This document shows positions 14,648 to 24,900 of a stretch of 64,000 nt of DNA, piece after piece. Both the position numbers and the translations under genes were made by a program. The DNA is from CBDDFQ01 sp965227035. GTDB lineage: Bacteria > Pseudomonadota > Gammaproteobacteria > Burkholderiales > Burkholderiaceae_C. The stretch is taken from positions 1-64,000 of the forward strand of contig OZ245724.1 of assembly GCA_965227035.1 (NCBI GenBank). Reading direction: 5' to 3'. Numbering within the stretch: the first letter of the stretch is position 1; every line of letters starts with the position of its first letter. The notes beneath the pieces are model-generated. The model did not search any database, was not told where the DNA came from, and saw only the letters and a list, made by a program, of their open reading frames with translations.

Positions 14648-16995
14648 GTCGCGTTCGCCGTCTCGGGCGATTCCATTTGCTGCGAGCGCTCCGGGTCGTT
14701 GTCGGATGCGGGACCCGCGTGCGGCAAGACGATCACGGGAATCGACTTGGACGTGGGCGTGCCGGCGTTGAGCGCCACCGATGACAGCGGCACCAGCGGA
14801 TTCGTCTCCGGGTAATAGGCGGCGAGGCAGCCGCGTGGAATGTTGTATTCCACCAGCTTGAACTTGTCGGCGCGACGCTCCGATCCATCGCTCCACACGG
14901 TCTTGAAGTCGATCCAGTCTCCGTTCTTCATGCGCAGCGCCCTGATGTCTTCCGCGTTGATGAAGCAGACACGCCGCTGTCCGAACACGCCGCGATAACG
15001 ATCGTCGTGACCGTAGATCGTGGTGTTGTACTGGTCGTGCGATCGCGTGGTCGACAGCGTGAACACCATCGTGTCGAGCATGCGGGCGCGCGCCTGGTGA
15101 ATTGGAGTGTCGACCGGAATCGGATGGGTCATGAACCCGGCCTTTTTGGAATCGGTGTTCCAGACTCGTTCGCTTGCCGTGTTGTGCAGACGGAATCCAC
15201 CTGGCACTGCGACGCGTTTGTTGAAGTCCTTGAAGTCGTCGAAAACCGCTTCGATCTTGTCTCGAATGCGGCTGTAGTCTTCGATGAGCCAAAGCCAGTC
15301 GACTTTGCTGCTATTGCCCAGCGTCGCATGCGCAAGTCGCGCCACGATCGCGGGCTCAGACAGAAGATGCTCGGACGCAGGCGGGTTGATGCCCATCGAG
15401 ATGTGCACCATGCTCATCGAATCTTCGACCGTCACTCCCTGAGGTTTTCCCGCTTGCATATCGACTTCGGTTCGACCGAGGCAGGGAAGAATCAGCGCCT
15501 CGCGTCCGTGCACGATGTGGCTGCGATTGAGCTTGGTCGTCACATGCACCGTGAGATCGCATTTGCGAAGCGCTTTCCAGGTCTCATAGGTGTCGGGCGT
15601 TGCCGCTGCGAAGTTGCCGCCTAGCGCGAAAAACACTTTGCCTTTGCCGTCCAGCATTAGCTGAATCGATTCGACCACGTCGACACCGTGCTCCCGCGGA
15701 GCCTCGATGCCGAACACTTTCTCGAGCCGATCGAGCAGCGATGCCGGCGGTTTTTCCCAGATGCCCATCGTGCGATCGCCCTGCACGTTGCTATGGCCTC
15801 GAACCGGGCAGGGTCCTGCGCCCTCGCGTCCGATGTTTCCACGCATCATGAGCAGGTTCACGATCATCTGGATCGTCGAGACCGCATGCATGTGCTGCGT
15901 GATGCCCATACCCCAGCATGCAATCACGCGCTCCGAACGACGGTACACATCTGCAGCAGCGCGAATGTTCTCTTCGGTGATGCCGGACTCCTGCACGATC
16001 AAGGCCCACGATTCGGCTCGAAGATCTGCCATCAACGATTCGAAGCCGGTAGTGTGTTCTGCAATGAACTTGTGGTCGAGCACCGAATGCCCGTTGTCCT
16101 CCAGCTCGATCAGATGCTTCATCATTCCCTTGACCAGCGCGAAATCGCCGCCGATCTTGAGCTGGTAGTAGTGGGTGCTGATCTGCGTGGACGAGAAGGT
16201 TGCCATCTCGACTTTCGCCTGCGGATCCTGGAAGCGTTCGAGTCCGCGTTCACGCAGCGGATTGAAGCTCACGATCTGGGCGCCTCGCTTATGCGCAGCA
16301 CGAAGCTCGCCCAGCATGCGCGGATGGTTCGTTCCAGGGTTCTGCCCGAAGATGAAAATCGCATCGGCGTGCTCGAAGTCCTCGAGCGTGACCGTGCCCT
16401 TGCCGACACCGATCTGCGGACGCATGCCACTGCCGCTCGGCTCGTGGCACATGTTGGAGCAATCCGGGAAGTTGTTCGTGCCGTATTCACGCACGAACAA
16501 TTGATAAAGAAACGCGGCCTCGTTGCTTGCACGGCCGGACGTATAAAAAATTGCCTGATTTTTATCGGGCAACGCGTTGAGATGACGTGCTATCAATTCG
16601 AAAGCGCCGTCCCATTCGATCGGTCTGTATTTGTCGGCGGCTGCGTCATAGACCATCGGGTGTGTGAGGCGCCCCTGATCTTCGAGCCAGAAATCGCTTT
16701 TCTCCTCCAGCTCGGCAACCGTGTACTGCTCGAACAACGCGGGAGTGGTTCGGCGCGATGTCGCTTCGGCCGCAACCGCTTTGACGCCGTTCTCGCAGAA
16801 CTCGAAAGTCGATGCGTGATTGCGATCCGGCCATGCACAACCCGGACAGTCGAAACCATCGGGCTGATTCGCCGACAGCATCGTCTTCGCACCCTTGACC
16901 GGAATGTCCTGAAACATCAATGCCTTGGACACGCTCTTCAGCGCTGCCCATCCACCCGCCGGGCCGGTATATCTCTCGATTTTCTTTTCACTCAT
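14644..16995 (-). CDS. FdhF/YdeP-family molybdopterin oxidoreductase
   Basis: 783 residues. AAGGAGTCGGCC precedes the ATG at 16995. Features in order: Cys50 and Cys53 (CPGCAWPDR) as probable iron-sulfur ligands, the bis-MGD-binding body with YTSGRASNEAAFLYQLF, and Cys183 in NMCHEPSGSG at the position where formate dehydrogenases carry Sec or Cys. Further on are IFIFGQNPGTNHPRML, PCPVRGHSNVQGDRTMG, and the C-terminal beta-barrel with RSHDQYNTTIYGHDDRYRG. This is the YdeP-like branch whose physiological substrate is not settled; formate is only one possibility. The operon context (OFA antiporter upstream, FdhD downstream) supports a formate or oxalate-derived C1 role. Confidence 0.88.
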   Translation of the reverse strand: MSEKKIERYTGPAGGWAALKSVSKALMFQDIPVKGAKTMLSANQPDGFDCPGCAWPDRNHASTFEFCENGVKAVAAEATSRRTTPALFEQYTVAELEEKSDFWLEDQGRLTHPMVYDAAADKYRPIEWDGAFELIARHLNALPDKNQAIFYTSGRASNEAAFLYQLFVREYGTNNFPDCSNMCHEPSGSGMRPQIGVGKGTVTLEDFEHADAIFIFGQNPGTNHPRMLGELRAAHKRGAQIVSFNPLRERGLERFQDPQAKVEMATFSSTQISTHYYQLKIGGDFALVKGMMKHLIELEDNGHSVLDHKFIAEHTTGFESLMADLRAESWALIVQESGITEENIRAAADVYRRSERVIACWGMGITQHMHAVSTIQMIVNLLMMRGNIGREGAGPCPVRGHSNVQGDRTMGIWEKPPASLLDRLEKVFGIEAPREHGVDVVESIQLMLDGKGKVFFALGGNFAAATPDTYETWKALRKCDLTVHVTTKLNRSHIVHGREALILPCLGRTEVDMQAGKPQGVTVEDSMSMVHISMGINPPASEHLLSEPAIVARLAHATLGNSSKVDWLWLIEDYSRIRDKIEAVFDDFKDFNKRVAVPGGFRLHNTASERVWNTDSKKAGFMTHPIPVDTPIHQARARMLDTMVFTLSTTRSHDQYNTTIYGHDDRYRGVFGQRRVCFINAEDIRALRMKNGDWIDFKTVWSDGSERRADKFKLVEYNIPRGCLAAYYPETNPLVPLSSVALNAGTPTSKSIPVIVLPHAGPASDNDPERSQQMESPETANAT

Positions 16996-17030
16996 GGCCG
17001 ACTCCTTCGAATGGATGGTCTCTTCAACAG

Positions 17031-18668
17031 TTATTGGAAGAACTTGGCTGCGCTCACCAGCGTTTTGTAAACGCCCCAGATCAGCGGAATGCCAACGCCG
17101 ATCCACGCCAGAGCCACTATCGCAGTACTCGTGGTGCCCGTGCTTGTGCCGGAGCCCATGCCCACTTCATTCGCTGAGGCTTTCTCGTGCGCCAGTTTCT
17201 TTTCTTCGGCCAGCTCTGAGTCGGACATGAAGTATTTCGGGTTGAGCGGTCTGACCAGCAGGTTGGCAATCAATCCGATCACTAGCATGCCGACCAGGAT
17301 GTACATGGTCTGGTTGTAGACCTGTTCCCGCGGAATCCCAAGGCCGAGCTGATATTCCCGCATGTAGTTCACGACGACCGGGCCCAGAATGCCGGCGGTT
17401 GCCCATGCGGTGAGCAGGCGTCCGTGAATCGCGCCGACGAACTGTGTGCCGAACAAGTCGGCCAGGTAGGCCGGGATGGTCGCGAAACCTCCGCCGTACA
17501 TGCTCAGGATGATGCAGAACGCCCCTACGAACAGCAGCTTGCTGCCGGCGCCTGCAGACGACGGAATGCTGAAGTACATCAAGCCACCGAGTACGAAGAA
17601 AACGATGTAGGTGACTTTGCGACCGAGCTTGTCGGACAGGCTGGCCCAGAAGAAGCGCCCGCCGATGTTGAAGAGTGACAGCAAGGCGGTGAATCCGCCG
17701 GCAACCGTTGCGATAGCCGCGAGTTGTGTTTTATCGAGCTCGCCGAATTTTTTAGGAATGTTGATCAGCCCACCGCCGAACACTTCCTGAAGCATCGGCG
17801 AAGACATGCCGATCACGCCGATACCCGCGCTCACGTTCATGCAAAGAACCAGCCACAGCAACCAGAACTGCGGAATGCCCCAGACTTTTTTCACGTGCAC
17901 ATGCTTTTGCGTGATCATGGTGTTCGATGCCTGCGCCAGAGGAGGAGTCCAGCCTTCCGGTTTCCAGCCCGAGGGCGGGACGCGGTAGCCCAGGGCACCG
18001 GCCATCATGAACACGAAGTACACGATGGACATCACTACGAAGGTCTGCATCACACCCACGTCGGTCGGGGTAGCGAATGTCTTCATCAATTCGACCGCCA
18101 GGGGCGATCCGATCATTGCGCCGCCGCCGAATCCCATGATGGCCATGCCGGTCGCCATACCGCGACGGTCCGGGAACCACTTGATGAGGGTCGACACCGG
18201 CGAGATGTAGCCGAGTCCAAGCCCGATGCCTCCTATCACGCCAGATCCGAGGAGCATCAGCCAGAACTGATGCAGGTGAATACCGAGCGCGGAAATCATC
18301 ATGCCGCCGCACCAGCAGACTGCGGACACGACGCCTGCCTTGCGAGGGCCAGCGCGTTCCAGCCATCCGCCCCAGAGCGCTGCGGAAAGGCCAAGCAGAA
18401 CGAAAAACAGCGTGTACATCCAGCCCAGGGTGGCTACGCGCCAATCGCAGTTCGATGCGAACATTTCGGCGAAGAAGCTCATGTCCTTTGCGCAGGTGGT
18501 GGCACCGGTGCCTGCGGTGGTCAGGGCTTTCGACAGAGGAAGCCAGAACACCGAGAAACCATATGCCATCCCGATGCAAAGGTGAATCGCGAGCGCAGCG
18601 GGCGGTACCAGCCATCGGTTGAATCCAGGGCCCGCGATGATGCGTTCCTTGCTTAGAAATCCGGACAT
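17031..18668 (-). CDS. OFA-family MFS antiporter (oxalate/formate type) with fused small-subunit-like tail
   Basis: 545 residues with twelve core membrane segments and a thirteenth at the C-terminus. The start at 18668 follows AGGAGAACACTA. OxlT-like landmarks: AIHLCIGMAYGFSVFWLPLS in helix 1, RAGPRKAGVVSAVCWCGGM in the first cytoplasmic loop region, GLGLGYISPVSTLIKWFPDRRG, and RFFWASLSDKLGRK. After helix 12 there is a soluble linker (EEKKLAHEKASANEVGMGSG, then Thr/Ser rich), and then one more hydrophobic helix, AIVALAWIGVGIPLIWGVYK. In several proteobacteria a similar single helix is a separate tiny MFS small-subunit gene (from memory), so this looks like a fusion. It probably moves formate, oxalate or a related carboxylate. 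Confidence 0.85.
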   Translation of the reverse strand: MSGFLSKERIIAGPGFNRWLVPPAALAIHLCIGMAYGFSVFWLPLSKALTTAGTGATTCAKDMSFFAEMFASNCDWRVATLGWMYTLFFVLLGLSAALWGGWLERAGPRKAGVVSAVCWCGGMMISALGIHLHQFWLMLLGSGVIGGIGLGLGYISPVSTLIKWFPDRRGMATGMAIMGFGGGAMIGSPLAVELMKTFATPTDVGVMQTFVVMSIVYFVFMMAGALGYRVPPSGWKPEGWTPPLAQASNTMITQKHVHVKKVWGIPQFWLLWLVLCMNVSAGIGVIGMSSPMLQEVFGGGLINIPKKFGELDKTQLAAIATVAGGFTALLSLFNIGGRFFWASLSDKLGRKVTYIVFFVLGGLMYFSIPSSAGAGSKLLFVGAFCIILSMYGGGFATIPAYLADLFGTQFVGAIHGRLLTAWATAGILGPVVVNYMREYQLGLGIPREQVYNQTMYILVGMLVIGLIANLLVRPLNPKYFMSDSELAEEKKLAHEKASANEVGMGSGTSTGTTSTAIVALAWIGVGIPLIWGVYKTLVSAAKFFQ

Positions 18669-18967
18669 TAGTGTTCTCCTAGTTGCCGTTATTGTTGAGT
18701 GCTTATTCAAGCACGACCCGCATCGCTGGGGCGTATGGGTAACTACGCATGAGTTTTGGGGACCTGACGGTTTTCTTGCAGGTTTTAAGGCGAGAAGAAC
18801 GATGCCTAAATTTCTTGCCTCACGCTGACACAGAAGTTTTTAGAGCCGTGTAATTCCGTCCCGAATATTTCATTCGCGCTAGCTGAGTGAGGTTGCAGCA
18901 ACTCTTTGTTCCCCCGAGCCGATCCCGGTTCATCGCCGCTAGAGTCGCTTCCCTCTTCGGGAATCAC
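18669..18967. promoter_or_regulatory. Divergent promoter region between OFA antiporter and cdiA
   Basis: About 300 bp without a gene. It holds two small dyads: GTGCTT/AAGCAC with a 4-nt loop (18699-18714) and GCGTA/TACGC (18731-18748). Both are near the antiporter start and could be regulator sites. I could not place confident -35/-10 boxes for cdiA. The 100 bp before cdiA are more AT-rich than the gene body. Confidence 0.4.
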
Positions 18968-21900
18968 ATGCAAATCAACGGGTTCAGGCGTGCGCGGCGC
19001 CTTCGCGCATCGGGCGTCATTTTTAGCTTCAGCTTCCTTCTTGCCGCCTGCAGCGCGCTGCTGTGCGCGCCGGTCTACGCACAGATCGTGGCCCACCCGG
19101 GTGCGGCAGCGGCCAGTCTGCCGCAGATCACCGCCAGCAAGAACGGCGTGCCGCTGGTCGACATCGCCGCGCCCTCGGCCGGCGGCGTCAGCCGCAACCA
19201 GTTCAGCCAGTTCGATGTGGACAAGCGTGGGGCCATCCTCAACAACGCAAGCGCCAACAGCCTGACCCGGCTGGGTGGTTGGGTGCCCGGCAATGCGCAA
19301 CTGGGCCCCCGCGCAGCGCGGGTCATCGTGGGCGAGGTGCTGTCGGCGCAGCGCTCGATCCTGCAGGGGTATCTGGAGGTAGCGGGAAGCCGCGCCGATG
19401 TGATTCTGGCCAACCCGAGCGGTATCACCTGCAACGGCTGCGGCTTCATCAACACCTCCAGAGCCACGCTCTCCACCGGACTTCCGGTCTACGACGCCTC
19501 AGGAAGAGTGACCGGATGGCAGGTCCGCAAGGGCGAGATCCTGATCGGCGCAGCAGGATTGGATGCCCGCGAGGCCGAGGAGCTCGATCTCTTCGCCCGC
19601 TCGATGAAGGTGCAGGGGCTGGTGCGGGCGCAGCAGCTCTACGGCGTGACCGGGGCGAACGCGATCGATCACGACACGCTCCTCGCCACCGAGATCGAAG
19701 CCGATGCGAGCGAGCCCAAGCCGCTGCTGGCGGTGGATGTCTCGCGCATGGGGAACTTCTACGCGAACCAGATCTACCTGATCGGCACCGAGAAGGATCT
19801 GGGCTTGGCCAGCGACGGCAGCCTGTCGGCAACAGCCGGGCGGCTGGAGCTGGACTTCAACGGCAACGTGAGCTACCGCAGCGCCAGCGCCCAGTCGGAT
19901 GTGAGGATCGCCAGCAGCCAGAAGGTGGTGATGGGTGAGCAGACGGCCTCGGAAAGCGGGGACGTGATCGTTCGCGCCGAGAGCATCCAGAACACCGGGC
20001 GGGTCCGGGCTGGGGGAGGCGGAGATCAAAGCCAGGCAGAAGGCGCGACGCTGCTGATCGCCAAAGACATCGAGAACACGTCAACCGGCGACATCGCCAC
20101 CGCCAACACGGTCCTTCGCGCCACGAACACGATCACCAACCGGGGCGTGATCGATGGGCGCCGGGTGCGCCTGGATGCGCAGACGCTGGCCAACATCGGC
20201 ACCGGCCGGATCTATGGCGACCGGATCGCGATCCAGGCCAGGAATCTGATGAACCACGCCGAGAGCGTGAACGGCCAGAAGACGGCGGCGACGATCGCGG
20301 CGCGCGAGAGGCTCGATCTGGGTGTGGAGACGATCTCCAACCGGGGCGGCTCGCTCATCTTCAGCGCGGACAGTGGCGCTATCGGAGGAGCGCTCGATGC
20401 GCAGGGCAACGCCACCGGAACCGCTCAAAGCATCGTCAACGAAGCCTCGACGATCGAGACGCTGGGGGCGCTGGACATCGACGCGCGGGAGGTGAAGAAC
20501 TTCAACGAAGGGTTCTCGACGAAGCAGACCACGACCGAGGCCGATGTGTACGAGAAGTACATCGAGATCGGTGGGCAGTTGTGGCGGGAGGAGGAGTTGG
20601 GGCGGTGTCACGCGTGTGCGGACGACAAAAACGACGACGGCTCACCTCGTTTGGCTCGACTCGAATTTGTGCCGCCGGATCCGGCGAAGCCGTACACGGC
20701 TGGGTACTCGAAGACTCCCTATCAGGTGTCCAACCAATCCGGGCTGAATGCCTTTCTGGCGGATGCGACTTACGACTATCACGAGTACGCCGCCAACGAT
20801 CCGGTATGGCGCCTGTTCGGTGTAGCCGTTGGCGACTACCAGAGTCTGGCGCCGCAGCTTGCGGCCTACAACGCGGCTTTCATCGCCAGAGCGCAGCGTG
20901 TTTTCAACATCATCGAGGTCACGCATGAACAGGTCGAGAAGACCGAACGACTAAGCGCCGGCATTCAGGCTCGCCTGCTCTCGGGCGGCGACATGACCAT
21001 CAAGAACGCGGCGCTGTTGAACGACAACAGCGTCATCATCGCGGGAGGAAAACTAAGCACGGTTGGATCCAGCCTCACGAACACCCAGGTGTTGAGCAAA
21101 GAGGTTTCAAGAACCTCGGGCATTCGACACAAGTCGTTCGTCAAATACAGCGGCTATCAACTTCAGCTCGATCGATTCGGCAAAGAAGCTTACGCGGGCG
21201 TCGCACAAAAACCTTCGGAACCGATCGGGTCTTCCGAGACGGTTTCGCAACGCGTTCCTGCCGGAAGCGGAAGAGTCGTTGCCAGCCTGAGCACAGACTC
21301 GCTGAAACTTCCCCAAAGCAGTCTCTATCACCTGAACATCGGCTCGTCCACTAGCCCATTGGTGGAGACAGATCCCCGCTTCACGAACTACCGCAACTGG
21401 TTGGGGACCGAGTACCTCGCCGAACAGCTCCAGGTGCAGGCAGCAGGAACAAGCGGCGCCGCTGCGGATCGCGCAAAGGCATCGGCGGCAGCGGCAAGCA
21501 TGCATCAGCATCTGGGAGATCCGTTCTACGAACAGCGGTTGATCTCGCAGCAGATCGAGCAACTCACCGGTCAGAAGTTTCTGAAGAAGCCGGCGGTCAT
21601 AGCCTACAGCGCAGCGGCTACAGAAGCGGCTGAAGCGGCAGAAGAGCAATTCAAGTCGCTTATGGACAACGGCGTGAAGGCCGCGTCCACATTGGGTTTG
21701 ACCCTCGGTGTCGCTCTCACGAAAGAACAGCTCGAGAAACTGGACGGTGACATCGTCTGGCTCGAACTTCAAACCGTGACCGTGGCAGATGGCGTGACGA
21801 CCACAGCCCTGGTGCCGAAGGTGTACTTGCATCCTTCGAACGCGGTTCTGGATAACGCGGGTGGTTTGATCGGCGCCGCCGAAGTGGCTATCGAGTCGAC

Positions 21901-24900
21901 TGGTGCAGTGGACAACGCAGGAACGATCCTCGCGCGGAGCGACCTCGCCATACATGGCGGCGAGGTAGTCAACAGCGGCGACATCAGTGGAGGGCGAGTC
22001 TCTATCGAATCCGACGGAAACATCAAGATCGTCGGTGGCACCGTGCAGGCTGAAGAATCACTTGCGCTATCGGCGGGTGGCGACGTTGTCGTCGAAACCA
22101 CAACCCAGACAGCAAACAACAAGGTTGGCAATTCCAACACCAGCGAGACCCGCATCGATCGGGTCGCAGGGCTCTATGTGAGCAAGGGCGGTGACCACGA
22201 AGACGGAGAAAAAGACAAAGAAAAAGACAAACACTCCAATCCTGTCGACGAAAAAAATTCAGCAGGCAAAGCGCCGACCCTGAGCATCACTGCCAAGGGT
22301 AAAGCCAGCTTCATCGGCTCGGAAGTGGTCAACAACGGCGGTGGATCGACGAAGGTCGATGCGATCGGCGGCATCGTTCTGGGCGCGGTGAAGGAAGGGC
22401 ATTCCCAAATCACGAAGACAGACGGAAAACCCGCGTCTTACGAAAACTCCTGGTCGCAAGAAACAGGCGCCGCTTTCTCTGCGCTAGGTGATCTCGGTTT
22501 CAAGACGAACGGCGACTTCGATGCAACCGCCGCGCAGATCGACGGCAACGGCGCGCTGGATATCGATGCGAAAGGGAAGATCGATATCGGAGTGGGAGAG
22601 GCGAGTAGCACTTATGCCGAAACGCGCGCAAGCACCGAGCGTCATGTCCTGTCCAGGCACTCGACCAATAGCGAGACTCGCGAAGAGCAGAGCATCGCCC
22701 TCGGCTCGAATCTGAGCGCGAAATCGATGAGCCTGAAGTCAGGGGGCGACACGACGATCACCGGCTCCAACCTGGCGGCCGAAGAGGATCTCTCGATTCG
22801 CTCCCTGAGCAACGTCAAGATTCAGAACTCGGAAAATTCGCAGCACTCCTATGCGAGCAACGACACGAACAAGTCTGGCGTCGGCGCGAACGGTGGCTCG
22901 AGCATTGGAAAGAATCGCCAAAAGAGCCGGTCCGAGAGCAAATCGACTTTCGGTACCGCAAGCAACGTCGGATCCCTCAAGGACAACGTCAACATATATG
23001 CCGAAAACAAGTACGAGCAGGCGGGCTCGAATGTGCTTGCTCGCGAAGGCGAAATCAATATCGACGCGGGCGAAGTCGACGTGCACACGTCGCACGACAC
23101 GAGCGAGTTCGACAGCTATTCGGAAACCCGTACCGCAGGCTTGACCTTCTCGGCGAGCAACTCGGCGCTTGCAACTGCCAAAAAGCTGAAAGGTCTTAAA
23201 GGCATAGGCAAACAAATCGGAGGCGCGGGAGCCGGCAGGGCTCAGTCGCTAGGCGCTGCGGCCGGCGCGTTAGGCGCGTGGAGCGCGATGGATAGCGCTG
23301 CTGACCTACTCGTCAATCCCATGGCTGCGGCGAGTGTCGGTATCACGGCATCGCTTGGGGCATCCAGTTCGAAGAGCGAAAGTCATACCTTCGACAGCAC
23401 AGCGCAAAAGTCGAATCTTGCCGGCAAAAAGCTGAGCATCACATCGCGCAAGCGCAATGGAAGTAGCGGGAATTCTCACTTGGAGGGCGCGGAGCTTTCG
23501 GGGCAGGACGGTGTGCACATCGAGGCGGACGGCAGCGCGACTATCGAATCTGCGCAAAACACGCACGATGAATGGAGCAGCAATCAATCGACGTCGGCCA
23601 GCATTGGAGTGACAGGCGCTGTTGGCGGCCGGAGCGGGACGTCTTTGAATGCGTCCGTGAACGGCAGCCGCGGCAGTTCGTCCGGGCACTCGGTAACTCA
23701 AGTCAACACGCATGTCGCCTCAACCAATGGCCCAGTGGTGATCAAGACAGGCGCCGACCTGAACATCGCCGGTGCAACTATCAAAGGTCCCGAGGTCGAG
23801 GCAGACGTCGGAGGAAACCTCAACATCGAGAGCCGGCAAGACACCTCCAATTACACGAGCACGCAGCAAAGCGTGGGAGCCGGGATCAGTGGCTGCATCC
23901 CTCCGGCATGTACCGGGCCTTCCAGCATTAGCGGAAGTGTCGGCAATACCAAGGTCACCAGCAACTTCGCGTCGGTCGCAGAGCAGTCGGGAGTCCGAAG
24001 CGGAGATCGCGGCTTCAAAGTCAAGGTCAAGAAAAATACCAACTTAGTCGGCGGCGCCATTACGAGCACCGAGATAGCCGTTGCCAATAAGAAAAATGAT
24101 TTTCATACGGGTGGCGTGCTCACGTCACGAGACCTGAGGAACGTTGCTGACTTCAAGGTCGATGGCGTTCAGATTTCTGTAACCGTCGCCGGCAAGGAGC
24201 ACAACGGGGCTAAGAAAGACGATCCAGACGGCAAGCAAGAAGGCGACAACAGGAATCCCACTTCGGGTCAAACCGGCGGTGGTGCCGGAGTTGGGCATGA
24301 CTCGGGCCACGCAGAAAGCCAGACGCGTTCGGGCATCAGTGGATTCGCCGGAAATTCGGGAGCTCGCACCGGCGATGTCGAAACCGGAATCGCACCAATC
24401 TTCGACAAAGAAAAGTCCCTCAAGAAAGTCGCCGATGAAATCGCGGCGACTCAAACGCTCGGTGCGGCTGCGGCAAAGAAAATCGGTGACTTCGCGGAGA
24501 AGGAACTGACGGAAGCTGCAAAGCTGCGTACAACGGCGGACGGCGAAACCGACCCGAAGAAAAAAGCGGACCTTCTGGATCGGGCCAGCAGCATCGAGTC
24601 CAAGTGGGGTGAACTTGGAACGTACCGAATTGGCGCGCATGCAGTAGCCGGTGCGTTGACCGGTGGAGTCGGTGGAGCTGCGGGCGGTGCGGCCGGGGCA
24701 GCTACGGCGCCGCTGGTCGCGAACGGCTTGAAGCGGGTCGGTGTCGATGGCGTGGTTGCAGATGCGATCACCGTTATTTCGTCCACCGGCGCAGGCGCGT
24801 TGGCGGGCGGCGCAAGCGGAGCGGCGGCTGCGACGAACGAGGTGATGAACAACTACCTCAAGCACCCTGAGTTGCAGCTGAAAGACAAGCAGTTAGCGGC

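Noticed and set aside
15688..17070. Plus-strand open frame of 460 codons
   Set aside because: It lies antisense to the FdhF/YdeP gene, whose protein has clear catalytic motifs; the antisense product has none.
18968..19084. CdiA N-terminus as a lipoprotein (LLAACSA)
   Set aside because: The long basic signal region followed by APVYAQ and a TPS domain is the normal arrangement for two-partner exoproteins; the cysteine is inside the hydrophobic core.
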